Positions 44,007 to 53,788 of a stretch of 64,000 bases of DNA are shown in pieces. The DNA comes from Diplonema japonicum (taxonomy: Eukaryota > Euglenozoa > Diplonemea > Diplonemida > Diplonemidae), in NCBI GenBank assembly GCA_964019335.1, contig OZ025650.1, positions 447,001-511,000 of the forward strand, read 5' to 3'. The translations under genes and the position numbers were made by a program. Position 1 is the first letter of the stretch, and every line of letters starts with the position of its first letter. The notes beneath the pieces are model-generated. The model was not told the origin of the DNA. It saw only the letters and a program-made list of their open reading frames with translations, and made no database searches.

Positions 44007-45788
44007 ACCACAAGTTGTCTCCCTTTTGGAATCTTGGAACAGGGAGTATACTGTTGGCAGCATGGGTGACCCCGCCACAGAGCTGTTTGTTCCCTCTTGT
44101 GTTGCAGGTGGAAAAAGCCTTCAAAAGGAAAAAAGCAACGAAAGAAGCCCATCGTAAAAAAGTGTTCAGCGGTGTCCTAAGGGTAATTAAGTTGCCATTT
44201 CTCGGGCATCGCACCTTGTGCTCCGACTGGGGCGGCATCATAGTGATTGTCATCATTTAAGTTCAGCAGCAAATGTCAATGAAGTTTGGATCCTTCTCCT
44301 TCCCCACCCTTTACCCAGTACTCAACAAGCACTTCAATCTCGCAGAAGCATAATTCACTTCGCAAGTATTTAACGAGAAATGGAAGCGACTCAACTGTCC
44401 GCTTACGTATAGAGCAGGAACACCCTCCCTTCCGCACTTGGGAAAACACAGGTTTGTGTGGTCAGGTAAAACCCGAAAGTCAACTTCACACAGCAAAAAA
44501 AATAATGCATCAGGTCTTGAAACACATTGTGGAAAGTAATGTCATCACTTCAACTCCTTCTCATTCATGTTAAATGTTTCCCTCATGCAAACCTCTCGAA
44601 CAAGAAATGATGAGCTTGAGGTAGGTAGCGAGGCGCAGTCACAGCTCGAGGCATTGTCCTGAAGACTTTCTTCCTGTGTGTCTTGCAGACACAAAGTAAA
44701 AGGAAGGTTGTGTCTTGCCATGAAGTTGCCCTTGCAGTGCGAGAAGGGGCGTCCTGCAGGTTTGATCGTCATGGCGGAAAGTGAATGGAAGTGTACGAAA
44801 CAAACGGAACGGGGCAACTAGGGCCACAGCTCTTGCCCGAGTCATTGACCTGCAGTGGCGATGTCGAAGACTGCGCCCAGAGGCTGGTTACCAAGGGCGG
44901 GTAAGAAACAATAACTTCTGCGTCTTCCTGGTTGCTCAGAAGTTGTGAAAGCTTTATCAAGAGTGTTGTATTCAGCCGGAGGCCTCGTGGCCCCGTCGTA
45001 TAGTACCGATCCTGTTTCTCATCATCGCAGGTGGCAGGGGGGGAGAGGGAAAGAAAGCTGGATCCATTTCCGGGGGATGAGGAAAAACTATGAACAACAA
45101 CAACAAACAAGAGTCAGCCTCCTCGACCTATTCTTTGGGTGCTCATCTCCCAGGGGTTTCCTGGAATGCACAGAGATTCCTTGTGTAAAAACAAAAATCA
45201 TCATTTGTTTGCTCTCCTGCTGTAGTTCGTGTAGTTTGTTCTTCTTTTCTTTTTTTCTTCCCTCTCCTCTTCCTTTTCAACTATTTATGTAGGACCACAC
45301 CAAGGCACACAAAAGACACATGGAAGGAAGTGAAGGTGTGCTGGTTAAATGTGGTTCTGAGCTTTGCTGTTGCGTGCGTTGAAAAGGGAGGGCGGGATCT
45401 TTTGCTTCTCCCCAACAGAGTGTGCGGAGACCCATCCCTCCCAAACCTGTCGCCACGCGTCCGGGAGTGCTGCTGCTGGTGGTAGCGGTGGCGCTTCGGA
45501 AGCAAAGTGGTCAACTCATCTTGGAACAGGGAGTATACTGTTGGCAGCATGGGTGACCCCGCCACAGAGCTGTTTGTTCCCTCGCTCTTCTTTTTCTTTT
45601 TCTTTCTCTTCTCTCACCATTGATCAGAAGTCAGGTAGGGTGTTCTTGGAATCGTTGCTCAACAAGTGATTGTTTGAAGATCTTCAGATTGGCTAGGGCG
45701 GTAGAATTCCAGGTTGTCATCACTTCAACAGGAGGTAGTCTCTTTTGATGGCAAAAATGAAAATAAAAAAAAGCAGCTAGGGGCGAAA
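41820..45788. repeat. Segmental duplication block H, copy 2
   Basis: Counterpart of 10450-14430, with offset about 31361 through the helicase and 31358 after the poly-T. A small indel at the left edge (about 41830-41850) and divergence in module O at the right edge mark the ends. Confidence 0.9.
42488..43741 (-). CDS. DEAD-box RNA helicase, eIF4A/FAL1-like, copy 2
   Basis: 417 aa, all helicase motifs present, translation indistinguishable from the copy at 11127-12380. It sits between arrays IV and V. Either copy could be the expressed gene, and nothing in the frame suggests decay. Confidence 0.92.
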   Translation of the reverse strand: MPVTNTDNTCEQQSCKKGEEFTVKIRGREEGEEERTVWEEFDEMPVSANLLRGIYGNGFERPSPIQKRAVVPVLRGGDVLAQAQSGTGKTAAFGIGVLGRMDFGEGSLQGLVLEPTRELAQQTADVVAALGRYLAGGEFVGVFVGGTRVAADVEGLKAGTPLIAVGTPGRVLDLFRRRALVGTQVKVLILDEADEMLSQGFEEQVREVFAFVPREVQVGLFSATLPSEVVALGRQFLRSPTEVLVARGPSGLALDGIAQFYVAVEENYKLETLMDLYSSVAIAQSIIFCRSRNRVEEVARKMNEQDFTVSCIHAELGREGRELALKAFRTGSARVLISTDLLTRGIDVQQVSIVVNYDLPSRPEPYLHRIGRCGRYGRKGVAINFVSPQATPTFRTIRDHYKAPIQELPLDFAEHLV

Positions 45789-45975
45789 TAAAAAGGTCAG
45801 AACGACAGTCTATGTAATTCAACAGAAATGATATTAAAGTTGTCAAATGTCAACTAGTGTTGCTTTAAAAACATGGAGCTCAGTGGTCAGGACAAATTGC
45901 AGTTACTGTCGTCAGGAACGAGTGTTTCCGACTGAGAGATCAGGTATTTGATAACTTACAGGTTGTCATCACTGC
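43864..45975 (-). ncRNA. snoRNA array V (13 candidate RNAs plus one decayed)
   Basis: C 43864-43957, D 44030-44094, B 44164-44258, F 44460-44550, A 44591-44659, G 44710-44775, H 44828-44898, I 44926-45028, J 45104-45211, K 45285-45357, D 45517-45581, L 45622-45725, M 45877-45975. Module O at 45768-45845 is decayed: the D box is CTGC and no C box remains, though the LSU-like AGGGGCGAAA survives. Confidence 0.67.
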
Positions 45976-46283
45976 TTTTTTTTGTGGTTTTTTATTACTA
46001 TTCTTCTTTATTTTAAGTAGTGTAATGCATGTCAAAAATAATAAACTGGAACAATGGATAAATGAAACGATCTGTTCTGAAAAAAAAATAGGAAGAGAGA
46101 GAGACCAACCATAGAAATACTCACTCACAGGTGGTGGGTGAGCTCAAAAAAAGAGTGGGAGGAGAGAGGAAAGGATCATCCCCCCCCTTTTTTTTAAAGC
46201 TTCTTAAGCTACGTTAAAGCATTTTCTTTTTCCTTTCTTTTTGTTTTTATATCTTAAGCTAAGCTAAGCTGTGTAAGCTAGGT

Positions 46284-47561
46284 TCAAGCTTTCTTGGAAA
46301 AGGCCCAAGTCAAGCCGGACCAGACATGGCGCACACCGAAGGGAAGCTTCGAAGGACTGGGGTCACAGCAGAATAAGACTTGGCTGCTGTTCTCTGCGTC
46401 GGCCACGGTTATGGAATCGTCAAGGGGGTCCACCTCGACAACCTTCAAGGAGGGCTGATCATCCAGAGGGGGGGTCATGTCACCTACTTTGAAGGTGTCG
46501 CGGAACGAGTAAAAGTACTTGGTGTCAAGGGGCAAATAGAGGTCCTTCACAGGGGAATAGTCCTTGTCGTCAACGAGGCGCACGGTGGAGTTGCGGTGCC
46601 CTGCCCGATCCAGAAGCAGCCGCCGCAGTGTCCTTGCATTGGTACTGCCCAGCACCAAAATACGTTCATCGACTTCAGAGTCCTCCTTCGAGATATCTAA
46701 AAAAGAGAACCCATCCAGGAAGTCACGGAGCAAGGTCTCCTCCGGGCACAGGAACTTCACATTCGCTGTCATCTCCTTGCATAACTCCTTCTCCAGTACC
46801 CTCACGTCATCCTTGGTCGCCCCTACAACTGCCACGACCCTCGCCAGCACCTGCTTCTCCCCGCACACGACTGTGTCGAAGTACTCCCTGTTCAGGTCTG
46901 TGAAGTGCACGACGTGCATGTCAACCACCACCCTCGACTGCGGCCTCCACTCCCCCTCCTTCCCGTTTGAGAACCACACGTCGCCAATTGACGTCTCGCT
47001 CGCAATGGTGTCGAACACCCAGCGCTCGTCCTCTTCGCATGCGTCCCTTGCCCCCTCCGCCTGCAGACTGGGCGACAGCTTCCTGTTCACGACAGCGAAG
47101 TCGGACTGGTGATTTGCGTTGTAAGGGACGGGCGATGCACCGCTGTTCACGAGGGACATGAAGTACTCGAACACCTCCTCCACGCCCTTCGGGTCTGTGG
47201 AGGACTGCTTCTCGAACAGGATTGGCACCTTGTGCTCTGTCTCCATTCGCATACCTGCGACCCTCTCGTTGATTTCGCTCTCGGACTCACGGTCCACCTC
47301 ACCGTAGGCAAGGATGAGTAAGGGGGATTGCAGCCGCATAGCTGCCTCGATAAGACCTCCGTTGTGCTCTGTCAGATCAAAGACCACAACTGTTGGCCCG
47401 TGACGCAGGTCGCCCTCGTTATCAAGTTCCAGACACCCTCCCACATTGCTCAGGACATTCTTCGTAAAATTCACTGTGCTTAACGAGACGCCCACAACCT
47501 GAACCACAGGCTTTGCTTGCTCCTCCACCACAGCCGGTGTTGTTGCTTGCTCCTCCGACAT
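46284..47561 (-). CDS. Unrecognised 425-aa protein
   Basis: Starts MSEEQATTPAVVEEQ and ends HVWSGLTWAFSKKA. Acidic and soluble, with alternating hydrophobic strands and helices (VVVFDLTEHNGG, LLILAYGEVDRE, ERILVLGSTNARTLRRLLL) that suggest an alpha/beta fold. No transmembrane helix, signal peptide or catalytic motif I can name. Codon use and GC content resemble the other genes here. A run of AAGCT/TAAGC repeats (46190-46290) overlaps the stop codon and 3' UTR. Coding status is convincing from length and composition; function unknown. Confidence 0.75.
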   Translation of the reverse strand: MSEEQATTPAVVEEQAKPVVQVVGVSLSTVNFTKNVLSNVGGCLELDNEGDLRHGPTVVVFDLTEHNGGLIEAAMRLQSPLLILAYGEVDRESESEINERVAGMRMETEHKVPILFEKQSSTDPKGVEEVFEYFMSLVNSGASPVPYNANHQSDFAVVNRKLSPSLQAEGARDACEEDERWVFDTIASETSIGDVWFSNGKEGEWRPQSRVVVDMHVVHFTDLNREYFDTVVCGEKQVLARVVAVVGATKDDVRVLEKELCKEMTANVKFLCPEETLLRDFLDGFSFLDISKEDSEVDERILVLGSTNARTLRRLLLDRAGHRNSTVRLVDDKDYSPVKDLYLPLDTKYFYSFRDTFKVGDMTPPLDDQPSLKVVEVDPLDDSITVADAENSSQVLFCCDPSPSKLPFGVRHVWSGLTWAFSKKA

Positions 47562-47928
47562 AGTTGATGTTGCCTGCGGTGTAGAAACCTATGGGTGGGT
47601 GAAGAGCCCTTTTTTTTTGTGATGAACATGCACGTAGATCCCCTTTACACAAGATATTGTTGCTGGTGGCTGGATGGCCCCAATAAAAAAAAGTCAGCTA
47701 GGGGCGAAAGAATAAAGTCACATTGTCTAGTAATTCAACAGAAAGTATTTGTTAACGTTGTTCATCATAAACGATAAAATATCAGAACAAATACCCTCCG
47801 AATACCCTCCAATGAATCAGCTTGGAACCCGAAATACAAGTTTATAACTCACGAAAGTATTCATGTGAAACACGGAACATTGTACTTTCTCATCATCTCT
47901 TTGAGGGATGGCATTGTGTCTCCTGTCT

Positions 47929-47971
47929 GATCTTGGAACAGGGAGTATACTGTTGAGAGCTGTTTGTTCCC
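47929..47971 (-). pseudogene. H/ACA module D with the apical hairpin deleted
   Basis: The lower stem GGAACA / TGTTCC and the A-AGA end remain, but about 22 nt of the upper hairpin present in other copies are missing, so the guide pocket cannot form. Confidence 0.65.
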
Positions 47972-48090
47972 TCTTGTGTTGCAGATGGGGCGGAAAAGGG
48001 CTTCAAAAGAATTCACTATGATAGGAACGAATTAGCAACGACCCGCCTTTTTTTTTTTTCCTTCAAAGAATAAGCAATGTCAGCGGTGTT

Positions 48091-48197
48091 CTAAGTCGAA
48101 CCATCTAGTAGCTGGTTCACTCCGAAGTTTCCCTCAGGATAGCTGGAACCAAAAAAGGAGTTACGCCAGTAAAGCGAATGATTGGAGGCATTGGGGA
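48091..48197 (+). rRNA. LSU (28S) rRNA fragment inserted in snoRNA module B
   Basis: About 107 bp in LSU sense on the plus strand, with the conserved CGAACCATCTAGTAGCTGG, CCGAAGTTTCCCTCAGGATA and GTAAAGCGAATGATT blocks in the right order. It replaces the middle of module B: the left side joins at GGTGTTCTAAG and the right side at ATTTCTCGGG. It is only a fragment, not a functional rRNA gene, though some euglenozoans have split LSU rRNAs. Confidence 0.88.
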
Positions 48198-49102
48198 TAT
48201 TTCTCGGGCCTTGTGCTCCGACTGGGCCGGCATCATAGTGATTGTCATCATCATCTCTTAAAGCCAAAACTGTCTTTTTGTTGAACGGTGTTAGTTCTTG
48301 CCCGAGTTCGATTGTCATAGCGGAAAGTGAATGGAAATGTACGAAACAAACGGAACGGGCAACTAGGGTCACAGTTCTTGCCCGAGTCATTGACCTGCAG
48401 TGGCGATGTCGAAGACTGCGCCCAGAGGCTGGTTACCAAGGGCTGGCTTCTCTTAACAATGGGTTGGGAACGTGAACTAACTGGATGCATTGCATCATGC
48501 CAAGCACTCTTGGACAGGTAATGATGAGCTTGAGGTAGGTAGCGAGGCGCAGTCACAGCTCGAGGCACTGTCCTGTGTTCATCTGAGATCTGTCTTTTCT
48601 CCCTCTTCTTCACCCACAAGAGCTCAGTGGTCAGGACAAATTGCAGTTACTGTCGTCAGGAACGAGTGTTTCCGACTGAGAGATCAGGTATTTGATAACT
48701 TACAGGTTGTCATCACTGCAAAAAAGGGGATAAAGCTGGAAAAGTGATTCGAATTGGAAGCCAGATCGTTGATCAGATCTCGGATAGGGACCTATGCAAC
48801 CGTCACCACAGGTAGGTGGACGGCCACTCAAACGCCTTCCTTCTCACTGTCGCCCTGCGGTAAAGAGAACAAAATGTCAGTCTCGACCTATTCTTTATAT
48901 GCTCATCTCCCAGGGGTTTCCTGGGATGCACAGAGATTCCTTGTGTATTGTACATCATCCAACTGTTCTCAGGGAGTGTCCTTTCTCCTCTTCTTCACCC
49001 AAGAGCTCAGTGGTCAGGACAAATTGCAGTTACTGTCGTCAGGAACGAGTGTTTCCGACTGAGAGATCAGGTATTTGATAACTTACAGGTTGTCATCAGT
49101 GC

Positions 49103-49330
49103 TCTGTAGTTTCCTTTGTTTGATGTCTCAAAATGATTTTCGAGTATCTTGTCGGGCAAGGAGGTGCAATAAGAATAATAAAAAAAAGGGGGTTGACGAA
49201 ACGGGGGGTATTTTTTTTTTTCTTATTTTTTTTTTTGTTCTTTGATTCTCACTCAGAATCTTGGGGTTGGGAGCCAGTTATTGGGGATTGCAATCGTTGG
49301 GTGAGGGAGTCATAACGATCAACCTACTTC
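49103..49330. other. Spacer between array VI and EFL copy 4
   Basis: Short unique sequence with T and G runs; nothing recognised. Similarity to EFL copy 1 resumes about 10 bp before the stop codon. Confidence 0.5.
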
Positions 49331-50812
49331 CTACTTCTTCTTGGCGATGACCTTCTCGGTGGTCTTGGTGACCTTGCCAAGCATGACGACACCGTTGCCC
49401 TCCATGATGGCGACACGGGAGAGACCCTCGCAGTTCTTGAAGGTGTCGACGACAAGGGGCTGCTGGGGGGCGAAGACGACCTCAGCCATCTCGTTGGCCT
49501 TCAGGCAGTGGGGCTCCTCAGCCTTCTTACCGCCGGTCTCCTTACCCATCTTCCACACCAGCTGGGTCATCCTCACGGCGGACCTACCGGTCCTCACGAA
49601 GCACACGGGGGTGTACCCGACCTTGAGCTCACCGGGGTGGTCCAGGATCTGCACCTGCGCGTTGAAGGTACCGGCCTCCTTCAGGGAGGCGTCCTTCTTG
49701 TAGATCATCACGTCACCGGTCCTGGGCATGTTGTCCTTGTTGAGACCCTTCACGTTCAACCCAACGTTGTCACCAGCCTTGGCGTCCTCGCACCTCTTGT
49801 GGTGCATCTCGCAGGTGAAGACCTTACCCACGCACGCGTTGGCGGCGGTGTGGGTGGGGAGGAAGAGCACTTCCTCACCGGGCTTCACGATACCCTGCTC
49901 CACACGACCGGTAATAACATCACCGACACCCTTGATCTGTATTTATTTGTGTGTGCGTGCGTGTGCGTGTGTTGTTTATTTTATTTCTATTTTGTTGTTT
50001 CATACCTTGTACACACCCGAGACGGGCATCCTCATGGGAGCGTCGTTCTTCCTCTCAGGCATCCTCACCATCTTGTCAAGAGCGTCAACAAGGGTGTCGA
50101 TGTGGAGCTTCTCGTCAGCACCGACAAGAACATCCTGACCCTTCCACCAGTCCATCTTGGTGGACTTCTTCAGAAGGTTGTCACCGATCCAACCCGAGAT
50201 GGGGAGGACGGGGACGTTCTTCTCAACGAAGTCCTTCTTCCAACCGGTCTTCACCAACATGCTCTTCATCTCCTCCTTGATCTCGTTGTACCTCTCCTCC
50301 TTGTACTGGGCGACGTCGCAGTCCATCTTGTTGATACCAACGATGAGCTGCTTCACACCGAGAAGGTTGATGAGACGGGCGTGCTGCCTGGTCTGCCCCT
50401 GGATCTCACCAGCCTTGTGGTTACCCCTCGCGATGGCGGACACGAAGTTACCGTCAGCGGGGATCATCAGAAGGGCCACGTCGGCCTGCGAGGCTCCGGT
50501 GATCATGTTCTTGATGAAATCCCTGTGCCCGGGGGCGTCGATCACGGTGTAGTGCCACTTCTCCGTGAAGAACTCCTTGGTGGTGCAGGCGATCGTCACA
50601 CCACGCTCACGCTCCTCCTTCTGCCTGTCCATGTAGAAGGCGAAGGCGAAGGACTGCTTACCGAGACGCTCAGCCTCAGCCTTCAACTTCTCCATCTCAC
50701 GCTCGGGGATTCCACCAAGCTCGAAGAGGAGACGCCCGGTGGTCGTCGACTTCCCGGAGTCGACGTGACCGCAGATCACGATCGACAAATGCTGCTTACC
50801 GTCGGTGGCCAT
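49331..50812 (-). CDS. EFL: EFL, copy 4 (two exons)
   Basis: Exon 1 50812-50006, intron 50005-49937, exon 2 49936-49331; protein and intron as copy 1. The leader and upstream array match copies 1 and 3 with the shortest GGAT run. The region after the stop codon is unique apart from about 10 bp. Confidence 0.92.
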
Positions 50813-50952
50813 GGTTTATGAGTTGATAGCTGTCGGGGGGTGGGTGGATGGATGGATGGATGGGTGGGTGGGTGGGTGGGTGGTGATGGTTTTCTTTCTT
50901 TTTTTTTTTTCCCCCTCCCTTCTCACTCCAAAAAATTTACTGCAAATAATTT

Positions 50953-53013
50953 CTTCAGCGTTTATCAAATATCATCCCCAGTTTGCCTGCAAAGCAGTCA
51001 AATAAGCTACTCTTATCGTGTTTGGATCATCACAAGAATTCAAAAGCAAGCCAAAAGAAAACCAAGGCAAAGAGAGTCACCCATCAATGAAAGTTCTAGG
51101 ACAAGAAATGATGAGCTGAAGTAGGTAGCGAAGCACAGTCACAACTCGAGGCATTGTCCAGTGAAAACTATTCCGCAAAGAAAAACAGACGGAAAAAGGG
51201 GTTGGAGGTACAGACATAAACAACAATACAAAGAATCAGATAAGAAACCGAAATACAAAGATTATAACTCACGAAAGTATTCATGTGAAACACGGAACAT
51301 TGTACTTTTTCATCATCTCTTTGAGGGGTGGCATTGTGTCTCCTGTCTGATCTTGGAACAGGGAGTATACTGTTGGCAGCATGGGTGACCCCGCCACAGA
51401 GCTGTTTGTTCCCTCTTGGAGGGGAAAGCCTTCAAAAGGAAAAAGCAACGAAAGAAGCCCTAAAAAAGCTGTAAAAGGTTCAGCGGTGTCCTAAGGGTAA
51501 TTAAGTTGCCATTTCTCGGGCATCGCACCTTGTGCTCCGACTGGGGCGGCATCATAGTGATTGTCATCATCTAGTAGAGGAAAGAAACAGTCAAAGGAAA
51601 CAGTCCCCCTTCCCGCACCTGGGAAAACACAGGTTTGTGTGGTCAGGTAAAACCCGAAAGTCAACTTCACACAGCAAAAAAAATAATGCATCAGGTCTTG
51701 AAACACATTGTGGAAAGTAATGTCATCACTTCAACTCCTTCTCATTCATGTTAAATGTTTCCCTCATGCAAACCTCTCGAACAAGAAATGATGAGCTTGA
51801 GGTAGGTAGCGAGGCGCAGTCACAGCTCGAGGCATTGTCCTGAAGACTTTCTTCCTGTGTGTCTTGCAGACACAAAGTAAAAGGAAGGTTGTGTCTTGCC
51901 ATGAAGTTGCCCTTGCAGTGCGAGAAGGGGCGTCCTGCAGGTTTGATCGTCATGGCGGAAAGTGAATGGAAGTGTACGAAACAAACGGAACGGGGCAACT
52001 AGGGCCACAGCTCTTGCCCGAGTCATTGACCTGCAGTGGCGATGTCGAAGACTGCGCCCAGAGGCTGGTTACCAAGGGCGGGTAAGAAACAATAACTTCT
52101 GCGTCTTCCTGGTTGCTCAGAAGTTGTGAAAGCTTTATCAAGAGTGTTGTATTCAGCCGGAGGCCTCGTGGCCCCGTCGTATAGTACCGATCCTGTTTCT
52201 CATCATCGCAGGTGGCAGGGGGGGAGAGGGAAAGAAAGCTGGATCCATTTCCGGGGGATGAGGAAAAACTATGAACAACAACAACAAACAAGAGTCAGCC
52301 TCCTCGACCTATTCTTTGGGTGCTCATCTCCCAGGGGTTTCCTGGAATGCACAGAGATTCCTTGTGTAAAAACAAAAATCATCATTTGTTTGCTCTCCTG
52401 CTGTAGTTCGTGTAGTTTGTTCTTCTTTTCTTTTTTTCTTCCCTCTCCTCTTCCTTTTCAACTATTTATGTAGGACCACACCAAGGCACACAAAAGACAC
52501 ATGGAAGGAAGTGAAGGTGTGCTGGTTAAATGTGGTTCTGAGCTTTGCTGTTGCGTGCGTTGAAAAGGGAGGGCGGGATCTTTTGCTTCTCCCCAACAGA
52601 GTGTGCGGAGACCCATCCCTCCCAAACCTGTCGCCACGCGTCCGGGAGTGCTGCTGCTGGTGGTAGCGGTGGCGCTTCGGAAGCAAAGTGGTCAACTCAT
52701 CTTGGAACAGGGAGTATACTGTTGGCAGCATGGGTGACCCCGCCACAGAGCTGTTTGTTCCCTCGCTCTTCTTTTTCTTTTTCTTTCTCTTCTCTCACCA
52801 TTGATCAGAAGTCAGGTAGGGTGTTCTTGGAATCGTTGCTCAACAAGTGATTGTTTGAAGATCTTCAGATTGGCTAGGGCGGTAGAATTCCAGGTTGTCA
52901 TCACTTCAATAGGAGCTTTGGTGACAAAATAAAAGTCAGCTAGGGGCGAAAGAACAAAGTCACATTGTCTAGTAATTCAACAGAAATGATTTGTTAAAAT
53001 TGTTCAAATCATC
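50953..53013 (-). ncRNA. snoRNA array VII (15 candidate RNAs)
   Basis: S1 50953-51036, A' 51092-51159, C 51229-51323, D 51348-51413, B 51477-51573, F 51640-51731, A 51772-51840, G 51891-51956, H 52009-52079, I 52107-52209, J 52285-52392, K 52466-52538, D 52698-52762, L 52803-52906, O 52933-53013. Spacing equals array I with offset 49000 up to the second D. In O the D box and LSU guide are intact but the C box is weak (AAGATGA), so this copy may be inactive. Confidence 0.67.
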
Positions 53014-53788
53014 TTGTCCCCCCCCCCCCCCCCCCCCCTTCTCGCAATCAAGTAAAAATAATATAAATTAGAATAGGCTAAACCAAGGATAGTAAATCGA
53101 TAGGAGTAACGTTAAGAAAAAAAGGGGGGAGAGGGGGGAAGGGGGATTAAAACATAATGGGAACAGCTGCAGATTAGAGAAATTAAAAGGAAATAAAAAA
53201 AAATTTGCGCTCACCGCATTAGTGAGATACCTCGTCCTGTCCCCCGAGTGCTCGACCCATAATAAAAGCTAACCTTTGTGCCATCTGGCCCTTTAAGGCT
53301 TCGTAGGGCTAACTGTATGTCGTCAACCTATTCCAGTTTAGCTACAAAGAATGGGTCTCCAAGAAACCAAGAAAAAGAAGGGGAGAAAGGGGATGGGGGG
53401 GGGGGGGGGGTAGAAGAAACCAATTTCATTTCTATTCACGTTGCTTTGATCGTGCCACCTTTCCCTATTCCGTCTTCCTCCTATTTCTTTCCTGTTAAAG
53501 GAAAGAAAGAAGAGGGAAATAAAATATAGAAAAAAAAAAGGAGAACACGACACCAAAAGAGAAGACGTGCATCGTTTTAGCCTTTTGCTGAACGCGTAAA
53601 AACAAGCTCAACTTTTTTTTTATGGTACATTTTTTTTTTTTTTTTTTTTTCTGGCTTAGTGTTTCCTCGTGTCTCTCCATTTTCTATATCTTTCCATTCT
53701 GTGCTTGTTAAAAAAAAAAAAAGAAAAACTCCTCACAACGAAAAACAAAAACCAGCAGATTTTTTTATGTTGCCACGTCCCCCGTTAA
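53014..53788. other. Intergenic low-complexity DNA
   Basis: C, G, A and T runs (for example 53019-53038 and 53396-53410) and short AT-rich unique stretches. No supported gene; it includes the 3' UTR of the phosphatase gene ending at 53789. Confidence 0.6.

Larger units (their letters stand above)
47690..49102 (-). ncRNA. snoRNA array VI (rearranged, partly decayed)
   Basis: O 47690-47771 (C box 47768-47762, D box 47697-47694), C 47811-47903, D with internal deletion 47929-47971, B interrupted by LSU rRNA 48077-48254, a fused fragment of H and G at 48292-48330, H 48373-48443, A 48505-48573, M 48621-48719, N 48775-48838, J' 48874-48962, M 49004-49102 (C box CTGATGA). Module order differs from the other arrays and several members are broken, so this looks like an older or shuffled array. 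Confidence 0.62.

Noticed and set aside
48091-48197. Functional fragmented LSU rRNA gene
   Set aside because: Only one fragment inside a broken snoRNA copy, with no further LSU pieces nearby.
1953-53013. Nuclear copies of fragmented diplonemid mitochondrial gene modules
   Set aside because: Modules match rRNA-guide architecture, not mitochondrial gene pieces.
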